DNA of 64,000 bases from NCBI GenBank assembly GCA_015146655.1, contig VKHL01000006.1, forward strand, positions 62,001 to 126,000, given 5' to 3'. The notes under the pieces were generated by a model. The model made no database searches and had not been told where the DNA came from. It saw nothing but the letters and a program-made list of their open reading frames with translations. Every line of letters starts with the position of its first letter. Position 1 is the first letter of the stretch. Shown here piece by piece: positions 1 through 10,015 of this stretch. This DNA comes from Ochromonas danica. Lineage: Eukaryota > Sar > Chrysophyceae > Chromulinales > Chromulinaceae. The position numbers and the translations under genes were made by a program.

Positions 1-50
1 AACAGCTAGTCTAACCTAATTTATGCTAAAGAGAGACAGAGAGAAGAACT

Positions 51-176
51 ATGACTAACTATGACTAACTATGACTAACTATGACTAACTAACCTCAGTT
101 AGAGAGAAAGAGAGAGAGAGAGACGACTATGTTTACAGTAGCTATTACAACAGTAGCTATTACAACAGTAGCTACT
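51..176. repeat. Cluster of short tandem repeats
   Basis: Three simple tandem repeats follow each other. A 10-bp unit (atgactaact) occurs four times at 51-90. An AG-rich run lies at about 101-123. A 15-bp unit (acagtagctattaca) is repeated at about 135-176. No reading frame of note crosses them. They lie downstream of the p44 gene on its 3' side. Confidence 0.85.
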
Positions 177-200
177 GTAGTGTAGACTAGGTGTAGACTA

Positions 201-260
201 GGTTAGGTTAGGTTAGGTTAGGTTAGGTTAGGTTAGGTTAGGTTAGGTTAGGGTAGGTTA
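201..260. repeat. (GGTTA)12 pentamer array overlapping a stop codon
   Basis: Twelve head-to-tail GGTTA units, one altered to GGGTA, run up to and over the stop codon of the p44 gene (258-260). This is the TTAGG pentamer known from arthropod telomeres, but here it is internal. The other telomere-like array in the window is TTAGGG, so this is more likely a microsatellite than a chromosome end. Confidence 0.85.
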
Positions 261-1577
261 GCAACCAGGGCAGTTATGTAATGAGTCGTGAATAAAGAGA
301 TCACAATCTACACAAAAGAAATGCTGGCATGCAGGACATTGTAAGAGAAAGGCTCTATCTCGTTCCAGAGAGAGGAAGCAGCCTCTGCATCGTCTGTGTT
401 CCATTGACAAACCGCCCAGCTCGACACCTCCTCGTTGCTTCGCCTCCTCCTCAGACATGTTTTCGTCTTTTGATGATGAAGATGAAGATGATCTCTCCTC
501 CTCGTCTTGCTCTTGTAGACAAGGTAGAGCATAGAACTTCTTCTTCATCTCTTCTTGCTCGTCACTAGAGGAACTAGATTGGACAAGACGGAGAGTGTAT
601 TCCTTGAAAGAAGGGACAGGGAAGAGATGGTGATAAGACCTCGCGATGTGCGACGAGCTGTTCAACTGTAAGTGACAGACATTGCATTGGGTGGGCAGAT
701 CTGTCGTGCGAGTTGTACAACGAGGACACAGATAACTCTCCTGTGCTAATACAAGTCTCTTCCCTTCATAACCCAACACAGCATTGTCTTCGTGTGCTCT
801 TTTGGGAAAGCCCATGTAGACGAAGTCAGTGACCAGGGCAGCGGGATTCGAGAGGATCTCAGGTGGAGGCACTGTATGAGCAGATAAGAGTTGGAGGAGA
901 TGGTTCTGATCTAATGCTACTGCGAAGCTTCCTCCTGTCTGCTCGGCAATCTGTTTGCAGATGAAAAGTTCCGCTGCCAGGCAGATGACTGAGATGCGCA
1001 GCTTGTGCTCCTTGGCAGCCTCTATAGCTGCATAGATATTACCTGGATCAGCTGTGGAGAGAGAAGAGTAGACGATCAAGAGCTCTCGATGGCCATAGTT
1101 GGGCACGTGTCTGAGGATGGAGATGGAGATGTTGACGAGGTTCTGCAAGGAAGCCAAGCCTTTGCATTCCATGATACGATCTAAGGCATGAATATGCAGC
1201 TTACTATTTCCTGAGAGGTCAGAGAGCTTCTCCGCTACACGATCTCTTGTCATAGCTAGACTAATCTGACTGATGGGGTTTTGGTCGAAAAACTGCGGCA
1301 CGAAATGTTTCAGCGCTTTGCGACAGACTTCTATCCGACTAGGCCGATAGTCCTTCTCCATGGCAGAGAGAGAGGCATCAATGGCGATGACGAGGAAGCG
1401 GATGAGTCCTCGTCGGATGGACTGAGTCAAACGACTGCGCTTGGCGTGAAGGGAACGTTCTCGCTCACTGACCTGTGCAATGATTCGACCCTGTGCGTCT
1501 TCTTGCACACTGTCCCAGCTGGCCTGCACACCTTGCTCCCATTTGTAGGAAGTCGTTTGGTCATCTTCCACCTCCAT
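258..1577 (-). CDS. GTF2H2: TFIIH core subunit p44 / Ssl1
   Basis: 439-residue protein without introns. It is the p44 (Ssl1) subunit of the TFIIH core, which regulates the XPD helicase in transcription initiation and nucleotide excision repair in the nucleus. Visible hallmarks: the N-terminal WEQ...SWDSVQED region; a VWA-like domain starting near residue 60 with DASLSAM and the family motif YRPSR; a middle zinc motif (CPRC...CNVC) near 290; and a C-terminal C4-type RING at about 397-439 ending in HNCPGC at the very last residues. The frame is open further upstream, but 1577 is its first ATG and gives the family's usual start. The stop codon lies inside the GGTTA repeat array. Identification is secure from motif order and length. 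Confidence 0.95.
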   Translation of the reverse strand: MEVEDDQTTSYKWEQGVQASWDSVQEDAQGRIIAQVSERERSLHAKRSRLTQSIRRGLIRFLVIAIDASLSAMEKDYRPSRIEVCRKALKHFVPQFFDQNPISQISLAMTRDRVAEKLSDLSGNSKLHIHALDRIMECKGLASLQNLVNISISILRHVPNYGHRELLIVYSSLSTADPGNIYAAIEAAKEHKLRISVICLAAELFICKQIAEQTGGSFAVALDQNHLLQLLSAHTVPPPEILSNPAALVTDFVYMGFPKRAHEDNAVLGYEGKRLVLAQESYLCPRCTTRTTDLPTQCNVCHLQLNSSSHIARSYHHLFPVPSFKEYTLRLVQSSSSSDEQEEMKKKFYALPCLQEQDEEERSSSSSSSKDENMSEEEAKQRGGVELGGLSMEHRRCRGCFLSLERDRAFLLQCPACQHFFCVDCDLFIHDSLHNCPGC

Positions 1578-1674
1578 TCTTGTCAATTCTCTGCCAGGGA
1601 AGGAGTCAGACAGTGCAGAGGACCACTTCCATCTGATCCCATCCTGCTGCCACAATGACAAAAACACTTCAAAT

Positions 1675-1710
1675 GAACGCGTTTTGAATTATTGCGTTGC
1701 GAGGGAGTCT
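1675..1710 (-). promoter_or_regulatory. Shared upstream block with ACGCGT core, copy 1
   Basis: A 36-bp block begins 98 bp upstream of the p44 ATG. It contains ACGCGTTTT, then ATTGCGTTGC and GAGGGAGTCT. Nearly the same block, with about four differences, lies at 3842-3878 upstream of the carboxypeptidase gene in the same orientation and at a similar distance (116 bp). Its function as a promoter element is inferred from position and conservation only. Confidence 0.5.
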
Positions 1711-1753
1711 CCATTCCTGCTGAGCTGTACAGTGACATCTCTGAAGGAATTCC

Positions 1754-1798
1754 TAGTTAATGTTACTGTAGTTAATGTTACTGTAGTTAATGTTACTG
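1754..1798. repeat. 15-bp tandem repeat, three copies
   Basis: The unit tagttaatgttactg occurs three times without change. It lies in the 680-bp gap between the p44 start and the carboxypeptidase 3' end. Nothing else recognisable was seen in the gap apart from the upstream block at 1675-1710. Confidence 0.9.
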
Positions 1799-2259
1799 TT
1801 CAGTAATATTGTTGCTAAGTAACCAATGTCTTGTATGACTGCGCATCCAATTGATTGGAGGATGGATAGTGCCGGGATCTGCGATCCAAGGGGTTCTTTG
1901 CTCATCACAAGCGATAACGCAAGCAAATACAGTTGCTGTGTGGTGTTGTTTGCAAGGAGTGTAAGAATTCACAGACAAAAAGGAGAGGGCAAGGAGAGGA
2001 TGAATTAGTAGATTAACCTCTCTTCTCTATCCATAGCATTTGAACAGTTTTATACACGGTAACGGAATAAATGACCAATTTAATCTTGTAATGCAGTATT
2101 GTAGAGGCAGAGTCATTACCAGCAAGGTAGGACTCCACGCTCTAATTGTGTGCACAGTGTGTATACTATCAGACACATCCTGCACGAAAAAGCACACAGC
2201 ACGATGAAGAATGATGGCTTAGAGTGCCATCTCATAACTCATTTCTTTATTCTATTCGT

Positions 2260-3726
2260 TTAGAAAGATTTTCCACCAACAAAGCGTTGCAACATTTCCA
2301 AGGCCTGGGCAGGAGCAGTCTCGGGCACTTCGTGTCTACCACCACGGACTGTGATGAAAGAGAACGAAGCCTGAGGAGCAGTAGCATTCGTGGCTACGCT
2401 GTACTCAATAGCATAACCGGCAACCTGGTCAGCATTGCCTTCGGCAGAAGTGTATGTCCAAGCATGCCAGGCAGTCTGCACAGGGTAGCCCATGCCAGTG
2501 GTCCAGCCCATACCATCCGTGTAGGGCACACAAGCATCCCAATCACCATTATAGATGACAACGCGCAGGTTGGAGATCAAGAAGGGGTAAGTATCGGTAG
2601 GCAAGTTCTCGCGAGTGCTCTGATAGTGCCAGCCTTTAACTGTGTTGCAAACACCCCAGCAGAAGCCAGGATTGCGAACATGGATGGCGGCCTGGACATC
2701 ATCACGATTGAGATAAGCAGATGCAGCAGCAGAGTCGATACAAGCATCGGGACCATGAGGAGTAATTCTGCCTCCAAGGAGAGCTGCGTAAGAACCAGCG
2801 GAAACGACAGCGGATCTCATGGGGACCTTGCCGCGGACAACACCGGAACCATCGGAACAGCTATTGGTCACGCAATCTCCATACATATCATACATGTTCA
2901 CGTGAGAGATCTGCTTGGAGGCTTGGTTGAGCAAGGAGATGCAGTGGAAGGAAAGAGCATCGGGGTCGTTGTTGGCAGCCTTGGTCCAATCGCAGGCAGC
3001 GTTCACTTGATCCTTCATAGAGTTCTCCACAAAAGAGGTCTGGAGGAGGTATTGCCACTCATAGTAGGTTCCTTGAGTACCATCGCCGCAAACACCCACT
3101 TGGGTGCCCGAGCATCCATTGCCCACGGCAATGCCAGTGAGCTTCGCGCCAGTGTAGGTACCAGCCTGGGTAGCCTTGACAATTGCCTCAGCAAGGGTTG
3201 GCACGTAGACGCCAGCGTAAGACTCTCCAGTGATAAAGAAGTCATTCTTCTTGAACTCGGGATAAAGGGCGTAGAAGGCCTCGACGGCTTCCAAGTTCTC
3301 CTCAGCAGTGCGGTCATCATTCAGCTTGTAGTCATTATTGTCGTTGTAACTGAAGCCTACGCCAACAGGAGCTTCAATATAGAGCATATTGACCACACGA
3401 TTCCAACGATAAGGTCGCAGGGAGAGCGTGGATCCATCAGTGGTGACCTCGAAGGGTCCGTGCTCGTAGACGAAGCCGCCCAGGGAAGAGCAGCCAGGTC
3501 CACCATTGAACCAAATCACCAAGGGATCATTAGCAGGATCACTCTCAGACTGCACCAGCCAATAATGCAAGTGAGACCCCGAGGCAACATTTAAATATCC
3601 GGAATATTGCTTGGAAGGCAAAGCACCAGTCCAGCCGGGTAAAGAAAGAATTTCATCTGGGGAATAGGCTGAATTAACAGTGGATAAGACAGCCAAGGCA
3701 ATGAGAAGAAGGAAGAAAATAGTCAT
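2260..3726 (-). CDS. Secreted/vacuolar serine carboxypeptidase (S10)
   Basis: 488-residue, intronless peptidase of family S10 (cathepsin A / carboxypeptidase Y type), which removes C-terminal residues from peptides in lysosome, vacuole or outside the cell. The first 19 or so residues form a hydrophobic signal peptide (FFLLLIALAVLS). Family landmarks appear in order: FNGGPGCSSLGG near residue 77 (oxyanion region), GESYAGVYVP near 165 with the catalytic Ser, NGDWDACVP near 394 with the catalytic Asp, and GGRHEVPE near 463 with the catalytic His. The starting ATG fits the signal peptide. The length is normal and the triad is complete. A long open frame on the opposite strand is a codon-composition shadow. 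Confidence 0.95.
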   Translation of the reverse strand: MTIFFLLLIALAVLSTVNSAYSPDEILSLPGWTGALPSKQYSGYLNVASGSHLHYWLVQSESDPANDPLVIWFNGGPGCSSLGGFVYEHGPFEVTTDGSTLSLRPYRWNRVVNMLYIEAPVGVGFSYNDNNDYKLNDDRTAEENLEAVEAFYALYPEFKKNDFFITGESYAGVYVPTLAEAIVKATQAGTYTGAKLTGIAVGNGCSGTQVGVCGDGTQGTYYEWQYLLQTSFVENSMKDQVNAACDWTKAANNDPDALSFHCISLLNQASKQISHVNMYDMYGDCVTNSCSDGSGVVRGKVPMRSAVVSAGSYAALLGGRITPHGPDACIDSAAASAYLNRDDVQAAIHVRNPGFCWGVCNTVKGWHYQSTRENLPTDTYPFLISNLRVVIYNGDWDACVPYTDGMGWTTGMGYPVQTAWHAWTYTSAEGNADQVAGYAIEYSVATNATAPQASFSFITVRGGRHEVPETAPAQALEMLQRFVGGKSF

Positions 3727-3841
3727 GATGGTCTCCTAGAAGTGTGATGTGATGTGATGATTGACGCCTTGAGGCAGTCGATTCTGACAGAACAGAAGAT
3801 CTCGCCATCACACATGTGTGCGCAATGAAAAGCATGCCAAA

Positions 3842-3878
3842 GAAACGCGTTTTAAGTTATTGTGTTGCGAGGGAGTCT
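3842..3878 (-). promoter_or_regulatory. Shared upstream block with ACGCGT core, copy 2
   Basis: This 37-bp block matches 1675-1710 with about four differences. It starts 116 bp upstream of the carboxypeptidase ATG and lies about 130 bp upstream of the divergent DRC7 ATG. Distance and orientation match copy 1 best if it serves the carboxypeptidase. Its role is inferred. Confidence 0.5.
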
Positions 3879-4007
3879 CATTTCATCCGTTTCAGTCTCT
3901 TCCCCAATCATCACGTTACTATCCTGTCATCGTGCTGTGAAAGATCGTTGTAAAGTATCCACTTCTTCAGTTTTCAGTTTTGATTTTCGGATCTTCTTCT
4001 TTCTGTG

Positions 4008-6619
4008 ATGGCGGCGATGAGCGCAAGTCTGGTCTACACGGCAGAAGGGCGATTGAATACGAAGCAACAGAGACAGAGAGACCTGGTCAAAGACCTCGAC
4101 ATGAAGACTCTGTCCACCATCCCGGAGTCCTATCGAGTCAATAACAACAAAGAAGAGCTTTGCTTGGAATATGTAACTAATTTTGCTCAACAGTTTTCTG
4201 CCATCTATAAGAATCGTCGCGAACCTTTTGTTGCCGCGGAGAATGAGTATGGGGTGAAGAAATTGGTCTGCTCCACTATTCGCCCCACCTTAATCCCTAT
4301 CCCCGAGCTCTATGATATGTATGAGTGCTCTTCTTTCCTAGCGGGTTATGTGCTCTATGAGCCTCTCGATCCGCCCACCGAGCCGCCCAAATTCCTGTTT
4401 TCTCCTGCACGCACACTGGACACCTTCTGTGGAGACTGCTTTGACATCTCCACTCTATTGTGCTCTTTCTTATTAGGTGCTGGATATGACGCATTTGTTA
4501 TCATGGGCTATGCGCCGACTTTCATCACTTTGAAAGACCAGAGCCACACAGTCTGTCCCTTGATTAAAGATGTTTTGGAGAGCAAAGACAGCAGCTCCGA
4601 AGGAGCTTCTAATAATGCACAGAATGATGAATCGCCTAATATTTTCGTTCCCCCTGATAATGTGGTGAAGAAAAGCAAATTCTTGGCAGACATTACTGAG
4701 AAGAAAAGACTCGCTGCTATCGACACTTTCCAGTTATGGATACCTGATCCTCCTCTCGACGAGGTCGCTATGATGGAGACCGAGCGTGCTGCGCATGCTA
4801 GTGAGCAACGCATTCATGCTTGGGTGCTTGTTAGAGCTGGCACTCGGGAGGTCAAGGAACACACTTTCATTGAGCCTTCCACAGGTCGCGCCTACCTGAC
4901 GAAGACCGCTCCTTATATAGCAATCGAATCAGCTTGGAATCATCTCAACTATTATGCTAACACCAAGCTAGAAGTGCCTGTGCATGAATTGGATTATTCG
5001 TTTGAGACTTCCAGCTTGTGGGAGCCTTTATTCCTTTCCAAGGAAGATGTTCTCAATAATACTGCCGCTCGTGGCGATGATGATCATGATCTGATGGACC
5101 ATGAAGGTCCTGAAAGCGAGAGCAAGGCCAATTATAATGACGATGGGCTGAGACTATTCGATGCACCAGCGCGTTGGAGTCAGCCATTGGCCTTGTCCCG
5201 ACATATGTATCTACTCAAGTTTCCTCCTCATGGCAAGAGAACAGTTCAGTATTATTGCGCCAAGGCTGACTTCTTTTCCCGAATACCAGCTTTGACGGGC
5301 ACCAATGGTCCTAGATCCAGCAATAATCAGAGTATGGTCATGCGTATTACTCTGTACTTGGATGCTGCATGTACCATTGTCAAGGAGATACACGAATGGT
5401 TTGAGAATCGTGTCGATCACATGTATAAACGAGTTCGTCATTATTTAGACAACCACTATATCATTGAGTATTACTCTCCTGGAAGCAAGGGAGAGGTGAA
5501 GAAGTGGCTGGAATATCCTGGCAAGAAGCTGGAGGTGGACTTTTATGTCAATGGAAGATTGGATCGTCTATTGCGAAGAGAAGAAGTTTATGGACAGTCC
5601 ATAGTAGAAATCTTCTCCCAGCGATCTGATTTTCTCATCCATCGCTTGATACTTTTGACCACTGAGCGCGGCAATGCCAACACTGTGCGGCAGTTTATTC
5701 TCCCTGAGGGAAGCCTCACTCCTGAAATCTACATTACGCGCATCACCTTGCAATATGACAACCAGCCTGGTGTTATTGATGGATCTGATATTGCTAAGCG
5801 GATATTTTATGTTCGTGAAGGAAAAGCTGTGTTTTACTATCATTTTGCAAAGGGAAAGGTTACTGGCAAAGTTCAGACGTTTCTCCACACCCGAGGACCC
5901 GCTGTCCCCACCTTATCTGACCAAGCAATCGCGCAGGTGACATAAAATGTACCAGCTAGTCTTTGCATCTTCTTATATTATGTCTGCTTCAATACGTGTT
6001 ATTTTAGGAACTCGGTCTGAGTGACGATGTGGATGCTATGCAAGAAGCGGCCACACTTGAAAGAGAGGCATTCTCGTCAGTTAAGGCATCTTTCCTTCTC
6101 CATCAGAAGCTACTGGACGCTAGACTGGACGCTGAAATGCACGTTACTTCAGAGAAGACTGTGTTTGAGAGAGCTCTGGACTCAGTGGAGACTACCTCAA
6201 ATACTTTCAGTGCCGATGCCACAGTCTCGATGAACGAGAACAAGAGCAGTGATTACCTCACACCATTCTTACGTACCGTCGCAGATCCCAATCACCTCAC
6301 AAAGGAAGAGGCTTTGGCTATTCGTGCTGCTTGTTTGGATGCGCTCAAAGCAAGACTCGTGGAGAGAGCCAATATCATCCAAACCAAGTTGCACGAAGAA
6401 AATGCTAAATTGGGAAAGAAACAAGAGCTCTTTCAAAGATCTCAGCGAGAGGGAGACTTCTCGACAGAGGAATATGAGAAGTATTGCACAGAGGCAATGT
6501 TCCGTATTCAGATCCTGGAGCAGAGACTGAGCGCTCACGAGGAGACTGCGCTGAGGAAGTTCGCGGAACTTGATCTGAAGCTTTCGAATGACCCGCGTTT
6601 GAAGGTTTTGAAAAATTAG
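4008..6619 (+). CDS. DRC7: Dynein regulatory complex subunit 7 (CCDC135)
   Basis: Two exons, 4008-5936 and 6008-6619, joined in phase 0 across a 71-bp GT-AG intron, encode 846 residues; the animal protein is about 870. DRC7 is part of the nexin-dynein regulatory complex on ciliary doublet microtubules. The N-terminal half holds a transglutaminase-like fold region with FCGDCFDIS near residue 140 and FVIMGYAP. It is followed by the family's central domain (IHAWVLVRAG...FIEPSTGRAY) and a charged coiled-coil C-terminus. The gene implies motile cilia. ATG 4008 is followed by a second ATG at 4020 (MAAM), so the exact start is slightly uncertain. A truncated, mostly decayed copy of its 3' half follows at 7292. 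Confidence 0.93.
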
Positions 6620-6874
6620 TTGGTAAATTAAAAAATGGAAATGTTGGAAGAACTTGTGAAGACATATCACATCTAAGGATGAAACAATGACATCATACCA
6701 CGCGAACTTCTCGTTGAGGTCGCGCAAAGAGCATGATCTGCGTGATGTGCAATTCCTATCTTGAATAAAGCGAAGAACAGCGCTGGTTTTCGATTAAAAC
6801 TTGAAGTGAAGGTCTTGGCAGTTTGGCATGTTAGCAATTACATCGCCTCGCTACGAGCAGGGAATATAACTTCA

Positions 6875-7078
6875 TTAAAACACGAAATGGGCAATTTGAG
6901 CAAGAAAGATGTAGGAATATCTCAGGAAGAGGCCAAAGCAGATTAGATAGATGGCGGTGACCACAGCTTCTTCGGTAGGAGTCATCGCCACCCCAACAGT
7001 ATTTACACGATACTTATAGTACCACATCTGAATGAAGTTCATCTTCTTGGGATCATGATATTCACCTTCTTTTCCCAT
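6875..7078 (-). CDS. Small single-pass membrane protein, copy 1
   Basis: 67-residue protein, family not recognised. It has a polar N-terminus (EGEYHDPKKMNF), an aromatic/basic stretch (MWYYKYR) and one membrane segment at about residues 38-60 (VVTAIYLICFGLFL). The C-terminus is hydrophobic and ends in HFVF. The frame is open upstream of ATG 7078, but this ATG begins the part conserved with the copy at 8460-8663. The two proteins differ at only eight or so positions, mostly conservative (I/L, V/I, T/A, K/R), which argues that both are translated. It could be an organelle membrane-complex subunit; that is a guess. Confidence 0.65.
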   Translation of the reverse strand: MGKEGEYHDPKKMNFIQMWYYKYRVNTVGVAMTPTEEAVVTAIYLICFGLFLRYSYIFLAQIAHFVF

Positions 7079-7291
7079 GCTGTGCGGTGGTAAATTTAAA
7101 GGTAGTCTGATTGATGGAATCCTAATAGATAGCCAACAATAACAACTGAAGCGGAGTGCTCGCGTCAAAGCTGCTTGCTGGCTCTGTCTGTGCTGGGAAA
7201 GCAGAAAGAGGTGATCAAAACAGACGTGCGACATGCTTCGTTAACGTGAAGTTAAGCACATTAACATCACATGTGAACTTAAAGCAGCCAA

Positions 7292-8188
7292 AATAACGCA
7301 CAGAACGATGAATCGTAATATTTTCGTTCATCGCCAGGTAATCGACGGGGAATAGTGTGATGAAGAAAAGCAAATTCTTGGCAGACATTACTGAGAAGAA
7401 AAGACTCGCTGCTATCGACACTTTCCAGTTATGGATACCTGATCCTCCTCTCGACGAGGTCGCTATGATGGAGACCGAGCGTGCTGCGCATGCTAGTGAG
7501 CAACGCATTCATGCTTGGGTGCTTGTTAGAGCTGGCACTCGGGAGGTCAAGGAACACACTTTCATTGAGCCTTCCACAGGTCGCGCCTACCTGACGAAGA
7601 CCGCTCCTTATATAGCAATCGAATCAGCTTGGAATCATCTCAACTATTATGCTAACACCAAGCTAGAAGTGCCTGTGCATGAATTGGATTATTCGTTTGA
7701 GACTTCCAGCTTGTGGGAGCCTTTATTCCTTTCCAAGGAAGATGTTCTCAATAATACTGCCGCTCGTGGCGATGATGATCATGATCTGATGGACCATGAA
7801 GGTCCTGAAAGCGAGAGCAAGGCCAATTATAATGACGATGGGCTGAGACTATTCGATGCACCAGCGCGTTGGAGTCAGCCATTGGCCTTGTCCCGACATA
7901 TTTATCTACTCAAATTCCCTCCTTGAGTAGGAGCTGGCAAAGGGAAATGTTACTGGCAAAGTTCAGAAAAGAAACAAGAGTTGCACTAAACTGGGAGAGA
8001 AACCAGAGCTCTTTCAAAGATCTCAACGAGAGGGAGACTTCTCGACAGAGGAATAAGAGACGTATTGCACTAAGGCAATGTTCCGTATTCAGATCCTGGA
8101 GCAGAGACTGAGCGCTCACGAGGAGTGTGCGCCGGAACTTGATCTCAAGCTTTCGAATGACCCGCGTTTGAAGGTTTTGAAAAATTAG
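7292..8188 (+). pseudogene. Truncated tandem copy of the DRC7 3' half
   Basis: This stretch matches three separate blocks of DRC7: 4611-5230, 5847-5876 and 6389-6619. The parent's 5231-5846 and 5877-6388 (including the intron) are missing. The joined copy has no start region and lacks the parent frame after about 7925, so it is a pseudogene. It is part of a larger tandem duplication that continues past the second small membrane gene to about 8785. Within it, 7361-7901 is base-identical to 4666-5206, whereas the rest shows many substitutions and small indels. Confidence 0.9.
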
Positions 8189-8459
8189 TTGGTAAATTAA
8201 AAAATGGAAATGCTGAAAGAACTTGTAAAGGCATATAACATCTGAGGATGATCCACGCCTTTCAATGACACCATACCTCCTTAACTTCTCGTTGAGGTCG
8301 CGCAAAGAGCATGATCTGCGTGATATACAATTACTATCCTGAATGAAGCGAAGAACGGCGGTGGTTTTCGATTAAAACATGAAGGGAAGGGTTTGACAGT
8401 TCGGCATGTTAGCAATTACATCGCCTCGCTAGCTACGAGCAAGGAAATAAAGAACTTCA

Positions 8460-8663
8460 TTAAAACACGAAATGGACAATTTGAGCAAGAAAGATGTAGG
8501 AATATCTCAGGAAGAGGCCAAAGCAGATTAGATAGATGGCGGTGACCACAGCTTGCTCGGCAGGAGTCATCGCCACGCCCATAGTATTTATACGGTACTT
8601 ATAGTACCACATCTGAAGGAAGTTCATCTTCTTGGGATCATGATATTCACCTTCTCTTCCCAT
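8460..8663 (-). CDS. Small single-pass membrane protein, copy 2
   Basis: 67-residue paralogue of the protein at 6875-7078, in the second unit of the tandem duplication. It has the same layout: EGEYHDPKKMNF, MWYYKYR, then a hydrophobic segment VVTAIYLICFGLFLRYSYIF and end HFVF. The frame runs on upstream of this ATG without a stop, but that part is not conserved between copies. While the DRC7 portion of the duplicate decayed, this frame stayed open with conservative changes only, so it looks like a working second gene. Function unknown. Confidence 0.65.
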   Translation of the reverse strand: MGREGEYHDPKKMNFLQMWYYKYRINTMGVAMTPAEQAVVTAIYLICFGLFLRYSYIFLAQIVHFVF

Positions 8664-10015
8664 GCTATGCGGTGGTGAATCTAGAGGTAATCTGATTGAT
8701 GGAATCCTAATGGATAGCCAACAAAGCAGAAATGACAGCTGCTGAAGCGGGTGCGGCTGCTGACTGTGCTGGGAAATGTGTGTCTCTGCTGTATTCTCTG
8801 CTGTACCTGCACCTGCACACGCACTGTGGCTGCTCTCCCTCGCCTCTCCCCGTGCCAGTTGAACAGCAAAAACACAGCAAAAACACAGCAAGAAACGCAT
8901 GAAACATGTTTCCACGCCATTGTAAGGGTGGTGTTGGCTAAAGTATGTACATTCCAAGTGACTCATTCAACCAACCGCACTTCCCAAGTACCTGACCTCA
9001 ATAAAATTTGCCTGATGTTCCTAAACAAAAACACGGAAGCAAATCGCGTGTACGTTCTTGACAGCTTCGCATTCACCTATTGCCGAGAAGCCTAATTCCC
9101 AACACCTTTGCAAGGTCTTCAATAACTTCATGACGGAAGAGGGTCCGAAACGGGCAAGAATGTCCATGTCTATTAAATTTTCCTTGATTATCAATTACAA
9201 CTGTTGCAAGGGCATTGTAGAGAAAGGCTTAACAATGGCAGATTGGGAAACAACAGAATGCATTTGACTTTCTATTAAGCCGACGAGTATCTTATCTACA
9301 TTGTCTTCTCTGCAGCAGCAAGTCATCCATTTTCCAGCAGTATCAACTATCAAGAGGCTTAGTTGATGTAGTAGTCTACTGTTATGATATAGCAAGACTC
9401 ACTCACTTGTATTGCATAAACAATCAGTGCCTCACAGTCACAGTCAATTCGCAAGATCTATTGGGTGCTAGTCAATGACCTTACGAAAATTGAAGACTGT
9501 ATGAACTCAACATTGATAAAAGTGTTTCAGACCATGAGCATGAGATGAACTAAAAGGAATTCATCCGACAGGTCCCTCCTCGGCACTTTCAACGGCAAGG
9601 ACAGATAAGTCTTCACAACAACCAACCAAGACTTTCTTTGAGAAAAAAGACATATTCAATCACTTAGATAGAATATCTTTACTTCCCAATAGACGTCATG
9701 GCATGGATCAAGAAGAATCCAACCTCAACAACCTCAACCGCCAAGCAGCAGAGAGCAGAGTGGAGAAGAAACGCGATTATTGAAAGCCTCGCTTTTTCTC
9801 GAGCGTGTGTGGTGTGCACACCGCGGCACTGTCTCGTCGTGGTTGCAGCTGCAGCAGCCGCTAGATCCAGTCACACCCGTCACTTGCTCTGGATTGCAAC
9901 CCAACCCTTCTGCTCTGCCCGCCTTCGCCATACCTCGAACACAATTGAAAGCAAGAACTACCTTCAACCTTTTGCTCTAAATTGGTGCGAGTTTTATTAG
10001 TGATAAAGAAATAAA
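8664..10015. other. Gene-free interval before the CPOX pair
   Basis: About 1.35 kb with no supportable gene. The first 120 bp still resemble the 5' flank of the first small membrane gene (7079-7205). The rest has only short frames without family features. The last 250 bp, including GAAACGCG at about 9769-9775, probably serve as the promoter of the first CPOX gene. Confidence 0.6.

Noticed and set aside
2224-3594. 456-codon open frame on the plus strand opposite the serine carboxypeptidase
   Set aside because: It overlaps a complete S10 peptidase with all motifs; the antisense translation is Ser/Ile/Val-rich with no domain. It is a codon-use shadow.
9698-10000. 100-codon frame with ATG just upstream of CPOX copy 1
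   Set aside because: No domain, biased composition, ends just before the CPOX start; more likely promoter and 5' UTR.
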